Part shown: piece after piece, positions 9,093 through 17,281 of the stretch
Layout: every line of letters begins with the position of its first letter
Numbering within the stretch: position 1 is the stretch's first letter
DNA from: Pseudomonas yamanorum
Lineage (GTDB): Bacteria > Pseudomonadota > Gammaproteobacteria > Pseudomonadales > Pseudomonadaceae
Reading direction: 5' to 3'
Assembly: GCF_900105735.1 (NCBI RefSeq)
Contig: NZ_LT629793.1
Span: 124,001-188,000, forward strand
Length of the DNA: 64,000 nucleotides
Made by a program: the position numbers and the translations under genes
Notes under the pieces: generated by a model
Seen by the model: the letters and a program-made list of their open reading frames with translations, nothing else
Database searches by the model: none
Told to the model about the DNA's origin: nothing

Positions 9093-9863
9093 ATGTTACT
9101 TGCAGACAAAACCGTGATTATTACTGGCGCCTCCCGTGGTATCGGCCGCGCCGCCGCCCGGGAATGTGCACGCCAGGGTGCCCGTGTGGTCATCGGCCAC
9201 AGTGGTAGCGGCCAGGGTACTGAGGCGGCGCTTTCGTTGATTGAGGAGATCAAGGCGTTCGGTGGCCAGGCGGTGGAAGTGGGCGGCGATGCGGCTGATC
9301 CGGACACCGGCGACAAACTGGTGGCCGGCGCGCTCAAGGCGTTCGGGAGTGTGGATGTGTTCGTCAACAACGCCGGGATCTGTCCGTTCCACTCGTTCCT
9401 CGACATGCCGCGGGAGGTGTATCTGAAGACGATCAACACCAACCTCAACGGCGCCTACTTCGCCGTGCAGGCGGCGGCGAACCAGATGAAAAACCAGGGC
9501 AAGGGTGGCGCGATCATCGCGGTCAGTTCCATCAGTGCGTTGGTGGGCGGCGGGATGCAGACGCACTACACGCCGACCAAGGCCGGGCTGCATTCGTTGA
9601 TGCAGTCCTGTGCGATTGCGCTGGGGCCTTATGGGATTCGCTGTAATTCGGTGTTGCCGGGGACGATTGCTACCGACATCAACAAGGAGGATTTGGCGGA
9701 TGAGGAGAAGCTGGCGTACATGACTTCGCGTACCCCGCTGGGGCGCCTGGGTGAACCCGACGATGTTGCGGGGCCCATTGTTTTTCTTGCTTCGGATATG
9801 GCGCGGTATGTGACCGGGGCTTCGTTACTGGTGGATGGGGGGTTGTTTGTCAACTTGCAGTAG
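9093..9863 (+). CDS. L-rhamnose 1-dehydrogenase (SDR family)
   Basis: A 256-residue classical short-chain dehydrogenase. It has the cofactor motif TGASRGIG at residues 11-18, NNAG near 92, a Ser in SSISALVGGG and the catalytic YTPTK. The residues after the first beta strand (GHSGSG) are compatible with NADP or dual use. It oxidises L-rhamnose to rhamnono-lactone, the first step of the non-phosphorylative pathway encoded by the preceding genes. Last gene of the cluster; no clear terminator follows, only the repeat island. Confidence 0.88.
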   Translation: MLLADKTVIITGASRGIGRAAARECARQGARVVIGHSGSGQGTEAALSLIEEIKAFGGQAVEVGGDAADPDTGDKLVAGALKAFGSVDVFVNNAGICPFHSFLDMPREVYLKTINTNLNGAYFAVQAAANQMKNQGKGGAIIAVSSISALVGGGMQTHYTPTKAGLHSLMQSCAIALGPYGIRCNSVLPGTIATDINKEDLADEEKLAYMTSRTPLGRLGEPDDVAGPIVFLASDMARYVTGASLLVDGGLFVNLQ

Positions 9864-10126
9864 CTTTCGGGGGGCATATCCGTTTTTTGGGTGATGGCTG
9901 AGATTGGTTCCGCTCTTACAGCGGCTCACTTTTGAACAGCGCAAAAGTAAGCAAAACGCTCTTGCCCCACCACTCGGCACCTCGCTAATGCTCGGTGTGC
10001 CCTCACTCCGGCCTGCGTGGTTTAACGGGGCGCCTAAGATCAAGATCAACAGCAAGAGCACAGCGGCCTACCGGCCGGCTTGAGTGTTGAAGAGCTACAT
10101 CAAAAGCTAAAGCGGGCACGGTCAAA

Positions 10127-10213
10127 TGTGGGAGCTGGCTTGCCTGCGATGGCATCACCTCGGTGTATCTGAAAAACCGAGTTGTCTGCATCGCAGGCAA
10201 GCCAGCTCCCACA
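10127..10213. repeat. REPIN-type hairpin repeat, copy 1
   Basis: Two long inverted arms (TGTGGGAGCTGGCTTGCCTG and its complement at the right end) enclose a spacer. The arrangement is the doublet typical of REPINs in fluorescent pseudomonads. A diverged copy lies at 24825-24911. Such elements are mobilised by a single-copy RAYT enzyme elsewhere in the genome. Confidence 0.85.
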
Positions 10214-10232
10214 GAAAAGCAGAGCCACCCCG

Positions 10233-10268
10233 CCCGTAGCAGCTGTCGAGCTGCCAGCGAGGCTGCGT
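10233..10268. repeat. Single REP arm, CCCGTAGCAGCTG family
   Basis: A 36-base arm beginning CCCGTAGCAGCTGTCGAG and ending GCGAGGCTGCGT. It is the same repeat as the paired copy at 60962-61079 and the copy at the right edge (63957 on). Here it is a solo arm. Confidence 0.75.
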
Positions 10269-10323
10269 GCTTTTGATCTTGATCTACGGGCCCCATTACC
10301 GCAGCAACGGATATGTACCCCCC

Positions 10324-10935
10324 TTACTCCTCACAATCAAAAACCTCCCCCCGCCTGACCACACTACCCGCCGCAAGCAACGCCCCCGGTGCCAACACCC
10401 CATTGGCACCCACCCGACACTGATCCCCCAGCAACGCGCCAAACTTGTCACAACCAGTACCCTGCAACTGCCCGTCAACGCGCACCTGCACCTCCTTGTC
10501 GTCACGCTCGTTCCGGTAATTGGCGACGATGCTGCCGGCCTCCAGGTTAACCCCGCGCCCCAGCACCGAATCGCCGACAAAGTTGAAGTGCGCCAGCTTG
10601 CTGCCGCTGAACACGAAGGACGTCTTGAGCTCTGCACCAGGCCCGAAGATGCAATATTCATCCACCCAGCAGCCGCCGCGAAGGTAAGCACCGGCGGCGA
10701 TAAAACAGTGGGCACCGATGATCAGCGGGGCTTTTAAAACAGCGCCCGCCTCCACAACAGCAGTACGGTGCACCGCAATCTCATCATGAATCTCATAGTC
10801 ATCATCAGAAAGCCCCGCCAACAACTGACGCACGATGCCAGGCGCTTGGGTGACCAGTTCCCAGGGCGCAAGATCAGCCCAGGGTGACAGCGGCGAACGG
10901 GAAAAGTCAGCGATGTAATCGGTGAGTCGAATCAA
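10324..10935 (-). CDS. Left-handed beta-helix (hexapeptide repeat) protein, acyl/nucleotidyltransferase-like
   Basis: A 203-residue protein whose residues 60-190 form hexapeptide-repeat coils ([54 protein letters not shown]). This is the fold of LpxA, GlmU C-terminal and related acyltransferases. The first 55 residues are a non-repeat cap (LTDYIADFSRSPLSPW). No substrate can be assigned. The start is TTG: the protein has no internal Met, and an AGAGGG site lies 7-12 bases upstream. It stands alone between the repeat island and a divergent ammonia-lyase gene. Confidence 0.75.
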   Translation of the reverse strand: MIRLTDYIADFSRSPLSPWADLAPWELVTQAPGIVRQLLAGLSDDDYEIHDEIAVHRTAVVEAGAVLKAPLIIGAHCFIAAGAYLRGGCWVDEYCIFGPGAELKTSFVFSGSKLAHFNFVGDSVLGRGVNLEAGSIVANYRNERDDKEVQVRVDGQLQGTGCDKFGALLGDQCRVGANGVLAPGALLAAGSVVRRGEVFDCEE

Positions 10936-11049
10936 TGTCGAGCCCTCTACAGATCAGAGAAGCCCGAAACGCTAGCATGAAATGCATCTTTACAGTTTGT
11001 ATAGATATGGATATTTTATCCACAACAAGACATTCGAGAGATCCCTTCC

Positions 11050-12015
11050 ATGCAACTGTCTTCGTACCAAGACGTGATCAACGCCGCCGAACGCCTGGAG
11101 GGCTTTGCCAACCGCACGCCGGTGTTCACCTCGCGTACCCTCGATGCCGGGACCGGCGCCCAGGTGTTTATCAAGTGCGAGAACCTGCAGCGCACCGGCT
11201 CGTTCAAGTTTCGTGGGGCGTTCAATGCGCTATCGCGGTTTGATGAGCAGCAGCGCAAGGCTGGCGTAGTTGCGTTTTCCTCGGGCAATCATGCCCAAGG
11301 CATCGCGCTGGCCGCACGGTTGTTGCAGATGCCGGCAACCATCGTCATGCCAACAGACGCCCCGGCCGCCAAGGTCGCCGCCACCCGTGAGTACGGCGCG
11401 ACCGTGGTGTTTTACGACCGCATCACCGAAGACCGGGAGCAGATCGGTCGCACTCTGGCCGAGCAACACGGCATGACCCTGATCCCCTCCTACGACCACC
11501 CGGACGTGCTGGCCGGCCAGGGCACTGCCGCGAAGGAGTTGCTGGAGTTCACCGGCCCGCTGGATGCGCTGTTTGTCGGCCTGGGCGGGGGCGGCATGCT
11601 CTCCGGCACGGCGTTAGCGACCCGTGCGCTGGCACCCGATTGCCTGTTGTACGGGGTCGAGCCCGAAGCCGGGAATGACGGGCAGCGCTCCTTCCAGACT
11701 GGCAGCATCGTGCACATCGACACGCCAGCTACCATCGCCGATGGCGCCCAGACCCAGCATCTGGGCCATCACACCTTCCCGATCATCCGTGAGCAGGTCA
11801 CCGACATCCTCACCGTCTCGGATGCCGAATTGGTGGCCTCGATGAAGTTCTTCATGCAGCGCATGAAAATGGTTGTGGAGCCCACCGGTTGCTTGGGCCT
11901 CGCTGCCTTGCGCAACCTGAAGGACCAATACCGGGGCCAGCGCGTGGGCATCATCGTGACTGGCGGTAACGTCGATCTCCAAACGTATGCGGCGCTGCTG
12001 AGCACTCCGCAATGA
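11050..12015 (+). CDS. PLP-dependent ammonia-lyase (threonine dehydratase / threo-3-hydroxyaspartate dehydratase type)
   Basis: A 321-residue fold-type II PLP enzyme. The cofactor Lys is in GSFKFRG near residue 55, the phosphate-binding loop is GLGGGGML near 175, and the C-terminal TGGNVD holds the pyridine ring. The length matches serine-racemase-like and hydroxyaspartate dehydratases, which lack the regulatory ACT domain of biosynthetic IlvA. It deaminates a beta-hydroxy amino acid to a 2-keto acid. Its stop overlaps the start of a RidA gene by four bases, which fits because RidA hydrolyses the enamine/imine such lyases release. Exact substrate unknown. Confidence 0.85.
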   Translation: MQLSSYQDVINAAERLEGFANRTPVFTSRTLDAGTGAQVFIKCENLQRTGSFKFRGAFNALSRFDEQQRKAGVVAFSSGNHAQGIALAARLLQMPATIVMPTDAPAAKVAATREYGATVVFYDRITEDREQIGRTLAEQHGMTLIPSYDHPDVLAGQGTAAKELLEFTGPLDALFVGLGGGGMLSGTALATRALAPDCLLYGVEPEAGNDGQRSFQTGSIVHIDTPATIADGAQTQHLGHHTFPIIREQVTDILTVSDAELVASMKFFMQRMKMVVEPTGCLGLAALRNLKDQYRGQRVGIIVTGGNVDLQTYAALLSTPQ

Positions 12016-12389
12016 ACATCATCCACACTCGCGCAGCCTCGGCGCCTGCCGGTCACTACGCCCAGGCCGTGAGTCATCAGGGCACGCTGTACATCTCCGG
12101 GCAATTGCCAGTGAGCCCTGACGGGCGTCATAACTTCGAGGCTTCGTTTGCCGAACAGGCTCAAGTGGCCCTGGACAATCTGCTGGCGATCTTGAAGTCG
12201 GCAGGCGGCTCACCCGCAGACCTGGTGAAAGTCACCGTGTATGTGGTGGGCGTGAAGCACTGGCCTGAATTTGACGGTTTGTATGCCGCCGCGCTGGGGG
12301 AGCACCGCCCTGCCCGCGCGGTGGTGCCGGTGCCGGAATTGCACCACGGCTACCTGATTGAAATCGAAGCCGTGGCGCGCTCGGCATAG
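12012..12389 (+). CDS. RidA family enamine/imine deaminase
   Basis: A 125-residue YjgF/YER057c/UK114 protein. Key features are AVSHQGTLYISGQLPVSP near the N-terminus and the catalytic Arg in RPARAVVPVPEL, followed by IEIEAVA. RidA-type proteins speed hydrolysis of reactive 2-aminoacrylate or related imines to keto acids. The ATGA overlap with the PLP lyase points to a dedicated partner rather than the housekeeping copy. Confidence 0.92.
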   Translation: MNIIHTRAASAPAGHYAQAVSHQGTLYISGQLPVSPDGRHNFEASFAEQAQVALDNLLAILKSAGGSPADLVKVTVYVVGVKHWPEFDGLYAAALGEHRPARAVVPVPELHHGYLIEIEAVARSA

Positions 12390-12390
12390 G

Positions 12391-13017
12391 TCATTTGGCG
12401 TAGGTGTAGACCGCCGCCCGCGAGACGCCAAGGTGCGAGGCGACCGTTTCCATGGCACGTCGAATGTCCATCACACCCGCCTCTTTCAGCTCTTGCATCA
12501 GCAAGCGCCGGTCGGCGGCCTTGAGGGCACGTGGGGTGGTCGCCAGGCGTGCGGCGAACTGGTCGATACGCGCGCGAATGGCATCCGCGCCGGACGGGTC
12601 GAGAGACTCGGCGAGCCGGTCGCCGCTGACCGAGCCGAACTGTTCCAGCATGCCCTGCAGGCCTCGGAACAGCGAGAGGTCGACGTTCATGCACAAGGCC
12701 GCCACGTACTTGCCGGTGGAGTCCTTGATGCCGATGGAGGTGCTCTTGACCTGGCGGCCGTCGGCGAACTGGTTCTGGTAGTTGGCGATCACCTGCGGGT
12801 ACTCGGGATCGGCGATCCGCGCCAGGCCCAGCTCGGTGGCCGGGTCACCCGGTTGACGCCCGGAGAGGTTGTTGTGGATGGCCATGATTGCGTGCTGCGG
12901 GTCGCGCAGGTCGTGCAGCACGACCTCGCAAAACGGGCTGAAGGTTTTGCTCAGGCCTTCGGCAATCTGTTCGAGTTGGCTGATCAAGGCGGCTTGTTCG
13001 GGAGTGTGTTTTTTCAT
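12391..13017 (-). CDS. YheO/DauR-type transcriptional regulator (PAS-like plus HTH)
   Basis: A 208-residue protein with an N-terminal YheO-like PAS domain (residues about 10-125, including FCEVVLHDLRDPQHAI and STSIGIKDSTGKYVAALCMNVD). A C-terminal HTH lies at about 150-208 (RALKAADRRLLMQELKEAG, ETVASHLGVSRAAVYTYAK). Members such as DauR control D-amino-acid catabolism. It is convergent with the lyase-ridA pair, one base apart, and is its most likely regulator. The IS has inserted upstream of it, separating it from the SSS symporter gene. Confidence 0.85.
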   Translation of the reverse strand: MKKHTPEQAALISQLEQIAEGLSKTFSPFCEVVLHDLRDPQHAIMAIHNNLSGRQPGDPATELGLARIADPEYPQVIANYQNQFADGRQVKSTSIGIKDSTGKYVAALCMNVDLSLFRGLQGMLEQFGSVSGDRLAESLDPSGADAIRARIDQFAARLATTPRALKAADRRLLMQELKEAGVMDIRRAMETVASHLGVSRAAVYTYAK

Positions 13018-13140
13018 TCAGACAACATATCCAGTAGTGGATAGGCCGTCAATTTGGCTTTTTGCGGTGTGCATGGTGGATAGCCTGAAGGCCTTACTGG
13101 GTGTGGGCTGATATCTTGGGCGTTAGCTTGATCGGGGTCA

Positions 13141-14696
13141 TATCCGTTATTTAGGTAACGGCAGCTTATGGTTCCGCTCTTACAGCCATCCCTTTCAAGG
13201 TCTGCGTTTAAAAGTCCGTTTAAGGCCATGTTTAAGTACGTTTATCCGACTTGGCCGCCTTAAGCACCCTAGCTGTTGAGACATGCGCCCGTGCTGCCTT
13301 ACCTTCCAGCCACTCCTTGGGCTTGGCTACTTTGGGGCCACGAGGGCTTTTTGCTACGGACTTAGGTTTGATCATCCTTGCCAGGGCCAGCAATCGCTCT
13401 GCCAGCCCTTGCGGAGTCTTTTCAAGAGGGAAATTTTCCGCAGGCAATGCGATCTGCAAGCCTTGATAATCACTGCGAACATGCACCGCCAAATGGAAAA
13501 TCGAAACCTGCCAACCCTCTGGCTGCGTTTCGCGGTGCGCCTGCTCAACGCTACGCTTGAGAACCGACAAAACGTTGTAAGCCAGGACCGCCGAGGCAAA
13601 GCCCAATAGCGCGGCTTTCGGGCTGCCAAGGCCTGTAATTTCACTGTCCAGTACCGACTCAAGGCGCTGAAACATTCCCTCGATACTCCAGCGATGACGG
13701 TATAAATCGGCTATCTGCCGGGCACCGATGGTGTCGGGCAAATTGCTCCAGAACCACATCACCAAATCACCTGAGTCATTCGCCGTTTGCAGGCTCAACT
13801 CAACACGTCGCCAGCGGCGGCCACCCTTCACTTCGATGATTTGTTCGCGAACGGTTCCGCTATCGACCGTCCCTGAGTCTTGCCACTCACTTTCCTGGAC
13901 CAGGCGTGGATGCTTACTGGGTTGGCGAACGATGAACGAAGCCCCCGTGTCCTCGCAGGCTTGCAGGATGGGCAGCGTGCAATAGAGCCGGTCAGCCATC
14001 CACAACTGGCCCGCGCATGCGCGGGCCAGCAGCGGTAAAACACTGACTCGCTCACTGGCGTAGGCATCTTCCCACGGCTGAAGATCAACGACTAAATCCA
14101 GATCCGGATCGTAGGCAACTACTGAAAATCCTGGGCGCGCTGCGCCGCGCTCATTGCGCAGAGCGCCTAGACGTTTTTCAGTGGCCGGCAAGTGGTTGCC
14201 ATCCACAATACGCAACTGCCAGCCGGGCAGGATCGATGAATGGCCGAGCGTTTCGACGGTTGGTATCAAACGCTCGGCACTGCCCGAAATGAGGGCGCGA
14301 AGCAGCTCGGGTTCGGTTCGCTTGATCTTGTCATAGAGTGCCGAAACACTGACCGAAAGGCCCTCCATCTTGCGCGCCGCCGCGTGCAACGACGGCCTCA
14401 AGCCCAATGAAACAAGGGACATCAGCTCAACAACGGTTGAAAACAAAAGCTCACGTGAGTACTGCCGTTGGCGGTGATCATCGAACACCTTGTCAACCCA
14501 AGCGGCATCTACTGCCTGCTCTAATATCAACTTGGTCATGACGCTGGCCGGAGCCTGTTTTTCAAACCGTTCTAAAACCTTTTCCCACATAGTTTCGTCG
14601 TCCTGACTGGATTGGTTAGGGGATTTTAAACCAAGACCTTGAAAGGGATGGCTGTAAGAGCGAAACCATAGGTGGCCGTTACCTAAATAACGGATA
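13141..14696. mobile_element. IS4-like insertion sequence with 63-bp inverted ends
   Basis: The transposase gene is flanked by inverted repeats at 13141-13203 and 14634-14696 that agree at 59 of 63 positions. Each end starts TATCCGTTATTTAGGTAACG and finishes CCATCCCTTTCAAGGTCT. The outer 20 bases contain their own small hairpin (CCGTTA/TAACGG). Direct repeats of the target could not be recognised at the junctions. The element separates the DauR-like regulator from the SSS symporter gene. The same CATATCCGTT tip is found at both ends of the repeat island at 9875-10315. Confidence 0.85.
13232..14590 (-). CDS. IS4-family transposase
   Basis: A 452-residue DDE transposase. Catalytic acidic residues are likely the Asp in LRIVDGNHL, the Asp in LWMADRLYC and the Glu in RWSIEGMF, within the Y-(2)-R-(3)-E-(6)-K signature region (YRHRWSIEGMFQRLE). 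The start at MWEKVLERFEKQ is chosen because the frame before it reads through the inverted repeat. The gene is full length with no frameshift, so the element is probably still active. Confidence 0.92.
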   Translation of the reverse strand: MWEKVLERFEKQAPASVMTKLILEQAVDAAWVDKVFDDHRQRQYSRELLFSTVVELMSLVSLGLRPSLHAAARKMEGLSVSVSALYDKIKRTEPELLRALISGSAERLIPTVETLGHSSILPGWQLRIVDGNHLPATEKRLGALRNERGAARPGFSVVAYDPDLDLVVDLQPWEDAYASERVSVLPLLARACAGQLWMADRLYCTLPILQACEDTGASFIVRQPSKHPRLVQESEWQDSGTVDSGTVREQIIEVKGGRRWRRVELSLQTANDSGDLVMWFWSNLPDTIGARQIADLYRHRWSIEGMFQRLESVLDSEITGLGSPKAALLGFASAVLAYNVLSVLKRSVEQAHRETQPEGWQVSIFHLAVHVRSDYQGLQIALPAENFPLEKTPQGLAERLLALARMIKPKSVAKSPRGPKVAKPKEWLEGKAARAHVSTARVLKAAKSDKRT

Positions 14697-14805
14697 TACA
14701 CCCATACCAAGAGAGTATCAAACCATACCAACCCGATATTAGACGAAAGCAAAACCAGCAGAGGAAACTACCCACAATTACAAAAATACCTAAAGAGTAT
14801 AAAAA

Positions 14806-16209
14806 ATGCCCACCCACTCCTCCTGGATCGTACTGTCCATCACCGGCCTGTACATGCTCAGCCTGGCACTGATCAGCTACGGCGTTCGCCGCCACTCCCG
14901 CAGCGCCACCAACTACACCACCGGCGGCGGCCACTTCCCGGCGTTCCTGATCGGCTTCCTGATGCTCTCGGAATTCATCGGCACCGCGGTCAGCATCGGC
15001 ACCGCTCAAACCGGTTTCAAGGTGGGCATCTCCGCCGCATGGAACCTGTTCGCCCTGGCCCTCGGCTTCGTACTCTTCGCCTGGCTACTGGCCCGCAAAT
15101 ACAAGGACCTGGGCGACAACACCATCTCCGGCGTACTCGCGCGCAACTACGGCCAACGCACCCGCTTCGCCACCTCGATCATCACCATCTTTGCCCTGGA
15201 AATCGTCGCCGTCTCGATCTACGCCAGTGGCGGCGCCGTATTAGCCAGCGTAATGCAAGTGGACCGGACCCTGGCGATCGTGATCGTCGGCGTGGTCTCG
15301 GTGGCGTACGTGAGCATCGGCGGCATGCGCTCGGTGATCTACACCAACTTCGTCCACGCCGCCCTGAAATACCTGGGCGTCGGCCTGGCACTGTGGTTTG
15401 GCTTGAAGCAGGTGGGCGGCATCGGCCAGTTGCAAGCGCAATTGCCCGCCAGCATGTTTGACTGGACCACCGTGGGCTGGGGCCAGATCATCGCCTGGAT
15501 GATCGCCGGTATCGGTTCAATCTTCTCCACCCAATACGTGATTCAGGCGGTGAACACCGTCAGCCATGCAGGCAAGGCCCAGCGTGCGTGTTTCTACGTG
15601 GCGGTGCTGATGGTGCCGTTCGGCATCGGCGCGGCATTGATCGGGATGTGCAGCGCAGTGCTGTTCCCCAATGTCGATTCCCTGCAAGCCTTCCCCACCC
15701 TGATCGCCAGCATGGACCAACTGACGGCCGGCCTGGTGGTGGCAGGCCTTGCAGGCTCGCTGTTCGGCACCATTTCAGCGGTGAGCATGGGCTCGGCGAC
15801 GTTGCTGTTGCGGGACTTCTACGAGCCGTGGTTCAACCCGGAAAAAAGCGACGCCAAGTCCCTGCGCTTCGTGCGCCTGGCGACCATCGCCGTCGGCCTG
15901 TTGCCGATCGCTCTGGCGCTGACCTCGGACAAGGTGCTGATGATCGCCTTCCTCGGCAAGGCGTTGCGCGCCTCCCTGGCGGTGCTGGTGTTGATGGTGT
16001 TCTACGCGCCGAAATTCGGCACGGCGGCCGGGGCATTCCTGAGCATCATTGCCTCGTTGCTGGCCACCGTGGGCTGGTTCCTCGCCGGTAATCCATGGGG
16101 CATCGACAACGCTTACATCGCCCTGTTCACGCCGCTGATCATCATGGGCATCAGCCATGTGACACGCCGCAAGACACCGGCCGAACCGCTGGTGGCAGCC
16201 ACAAGCTGA
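14806..16209 (+). CDS. Sodium:solute symporter (SSS family)
   Basis: A 467-residue membrane protein with about 13 hydrophobic helices. It has the SSS landmarks NYTTGGGHFPAFLIGFLMLSE, a transmembrane segment with ATSIITIFALEIVAVSIYASGG, and GTISAVSMGSATLLLRDFYE. It should bring in an organic solute with Na+. It is followed 38 bases later by a PLP lyase, so the substrate may be an amino acid or hydroxy acid used by the enzymes here. The IS end lies about 110 bases upstream and may have changed its promoter. Confidence 0.85.
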   Translation: MPTHSSWIVLSITGLYMLSLALISYGVRRHSRSATNYTTGGGHFPAFLIGFLMLSEFIGTAVSIGTAQTGFKVGISAAWNLFALALGFVLFAWLLARKYKDLGDNTISGVLARNYGQRTRFATSIITIFALEIVAVSIYASGGAVLASVMQVDRTLAIVIVGVVSVAYVSIGGMRSVIYTNFVHAALKYLGVGLALWFGLKQVGGIGQLQAQLPASMFDWTTVGWGQIIAWMIAGIGSIFSTQYVIQAVNTVSHAGKAQRACFYVAVLMVPFGIGAALIGMCSAVLFPNVDSLQAFPTLIASMDQLTAGLVVAGLAGSLFGTISAVSMGSATLLLRDFYEPWFNPEKSDAKSLRFVRLATIAVGLLPIALALTSDKVLMIAFLGKALRASLAVLVLMVFYAPKFGTAAGAFLSIIASLLATVGWFLAGNPWGIDNAYIALFTPLIIMGISHVTRRKTPAEPLVAATS

Positions 16210-16246
16210 GGTAGGATGGCAGCCCAACCAATAAGGAAGTTGTGAA

Positions 16247-17167
16247 ATGCTGCCGATCCGCACCCCGTTGATCCTGCACCCCGGCTTGTCCACCGCTACC
16301 CGGCGGGTCTGGCTGAAGCTCGAGAACCTGCAACCCTGTGGCTCGTTCAAGTTGCGCGGGATGACCACGTTGTGTGCCTACGCGGCCAGCCAGGGCAAGA
16401 CCACCGTGGTGTGCCCCTCCGGCGGTAATGCCGGGTTGGCGACGGCCTTTGCGGCGCGGAGCTTGGGGTTGCAGGCGCGAATCGTGGTGCCCTCCACCAC
16501 CCCCGAAGCCACCCGTGCGCGCATCCGCCAGGCTGGGGCCGAGGTGGTGGTGCACGGTGATCTGTGGGATCAATCCAACGAACTGGCCCTGCAACTCGCC
16601 GAAGCACCGGACGCGTTGTATGTGCCGGCCTTTGATCACCCGTTGTTGTGGGAAGGTCACAGCAGCATGATCGACGAGATTCTCGAAGACTGCCCGCAGG
16701 TGGGCGCCATCGTGACGTCGGTGGGTGGCGGTGGATTGCTCGCGGGTGTATTGACCGGGCTGGAACGCCATGGGCGATTCGACTGCAAAGTGATTGCGTG
16801 CGAAACGGCGGGCGCGGCTTCGTTTGCGGCCGCAGTGGAAGCTGGAAAACCGGTGCGGCTGGCGAAGATCGATACCGTGGCCAAATCGTTGGCGGCAACC
16901 CAGGTGGCGGCGTGGCCGGTTGAGCATATCGGCCGGTTTGCCCATCAGTGCGTGGTGTTGAGCGATGCCGACGCGATGATGGGCGTGGCGCGGTATGCCG
17001 ATGATCTCAGGCAGTTGGTGGAACCCGCGTGTGGGGTTTCGTTGGCCGTGGCTTATTTGGAGCATGCCGCGATTGCCGGGGTTGAGGATGTGGTGGTGAT
17101 TGTGTGTGGTGGGGTGAGCATCAGTGCGGAAACGGTTGCTCAGTGGCAGAACACGGTCTCTCTATGA
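16247..17167 (+). CDS. PLP-dependent lyase, serine/threonine dehydratase-like
   Basis: A 306-residue fold-type II PLP enzyme. The Schiff-base Lys is in GSFKLRG near residue 34, SGGNAG near 63 and VGGGGLLAG near 165. It is closer in length to catabolic L-serine/threonine dehydratases than to IlvA. It differs in sequence from the lyase at 11050, so the two probably act on different substrates. Its TGA stop is also the first base triplet of the REPIN-like repeat that follows. Confidence 0.82.
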   Translation: MLPIRTPLILHPGLSTATRRVWLKLENLQPCGSFKLRGMTTLCAYAASQGKTTVVCPSGGNAGLATAFAARSLGLQARIVVPSTTPEATRARIRQAGAEVVVHGDLWDQSNELALQLAEAPDALYVPAFDHPLLWEGHSSMIDEILEDCPQVGAIVTSVGGGGLLAGVLTGLERHGRFDCKVIACETAGAASFAAAVEAGKPVRLAKIDTVAKSLAATQVAAWPVEHIGRFAHQCVVLSDADAMMGVARYADDLRQLVEPACGVSLAVAYLEHAAIAGVEDVVVIVCGGVSISAETVAQWQNTVSL

Positions 17168-17279
17168 TCGTTCCCACGCTCCGCGTGGGAACGCCGCCCT
17201 GGACGCTCCGCGTCTGCTCTTGAAGTCGTGACGCGGAGCGTCACAGGATGCATTCCCACGCAGAGCGTGGGAACGATCA
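17165..17279. repeat. REPIN-like hairpin, GTTCCCACGC family
   Basis: The ends TGATCGTTCCCACGCTC and GAGCGTGGGAACGATCA are inverted copies. Internal shorter dyads (GGACGCTCCGCGTC, GACGCGGAGCGTC) make a two-hairpin structure. It lies between two convergent genes and probably also works as the transcription end for both. Confidence 0.85.
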
Positions 17280-17281
17280 AT

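Larger units (their letters stand above)
9875..10315. repeat. Nested inverted-repeat island (possible non-autonomous element)
   Basis: This fills most of the 460-base gap between the rhamnose dehydrogenase and the next gene. The outer ends are inverted copies of CATATCCGTT (9875-9884 and 10306-10315). Inside them lies a second inverted pair, AGATCAAGATCAA (10037-10049 and 10273-10285). Inside that lie a REPIN-type hairpin (10127-10213) and a single arm of another repeat (10233-10268). The left part also carries a GC-rich stretch (CTCTTGCCCCACCACTCGG) of a kind I associate with pseudomonad intergenic repeats. The outer ends match the tips of the IS4-like element at 13141-14696. No gene is visible. 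Confidence 0.6.

Noticed and set aside
13131..14706. Direct target-site repeats flanking the IS.
   Set aside because: The bases next to the inverted ends do not form a matching direct repeat.
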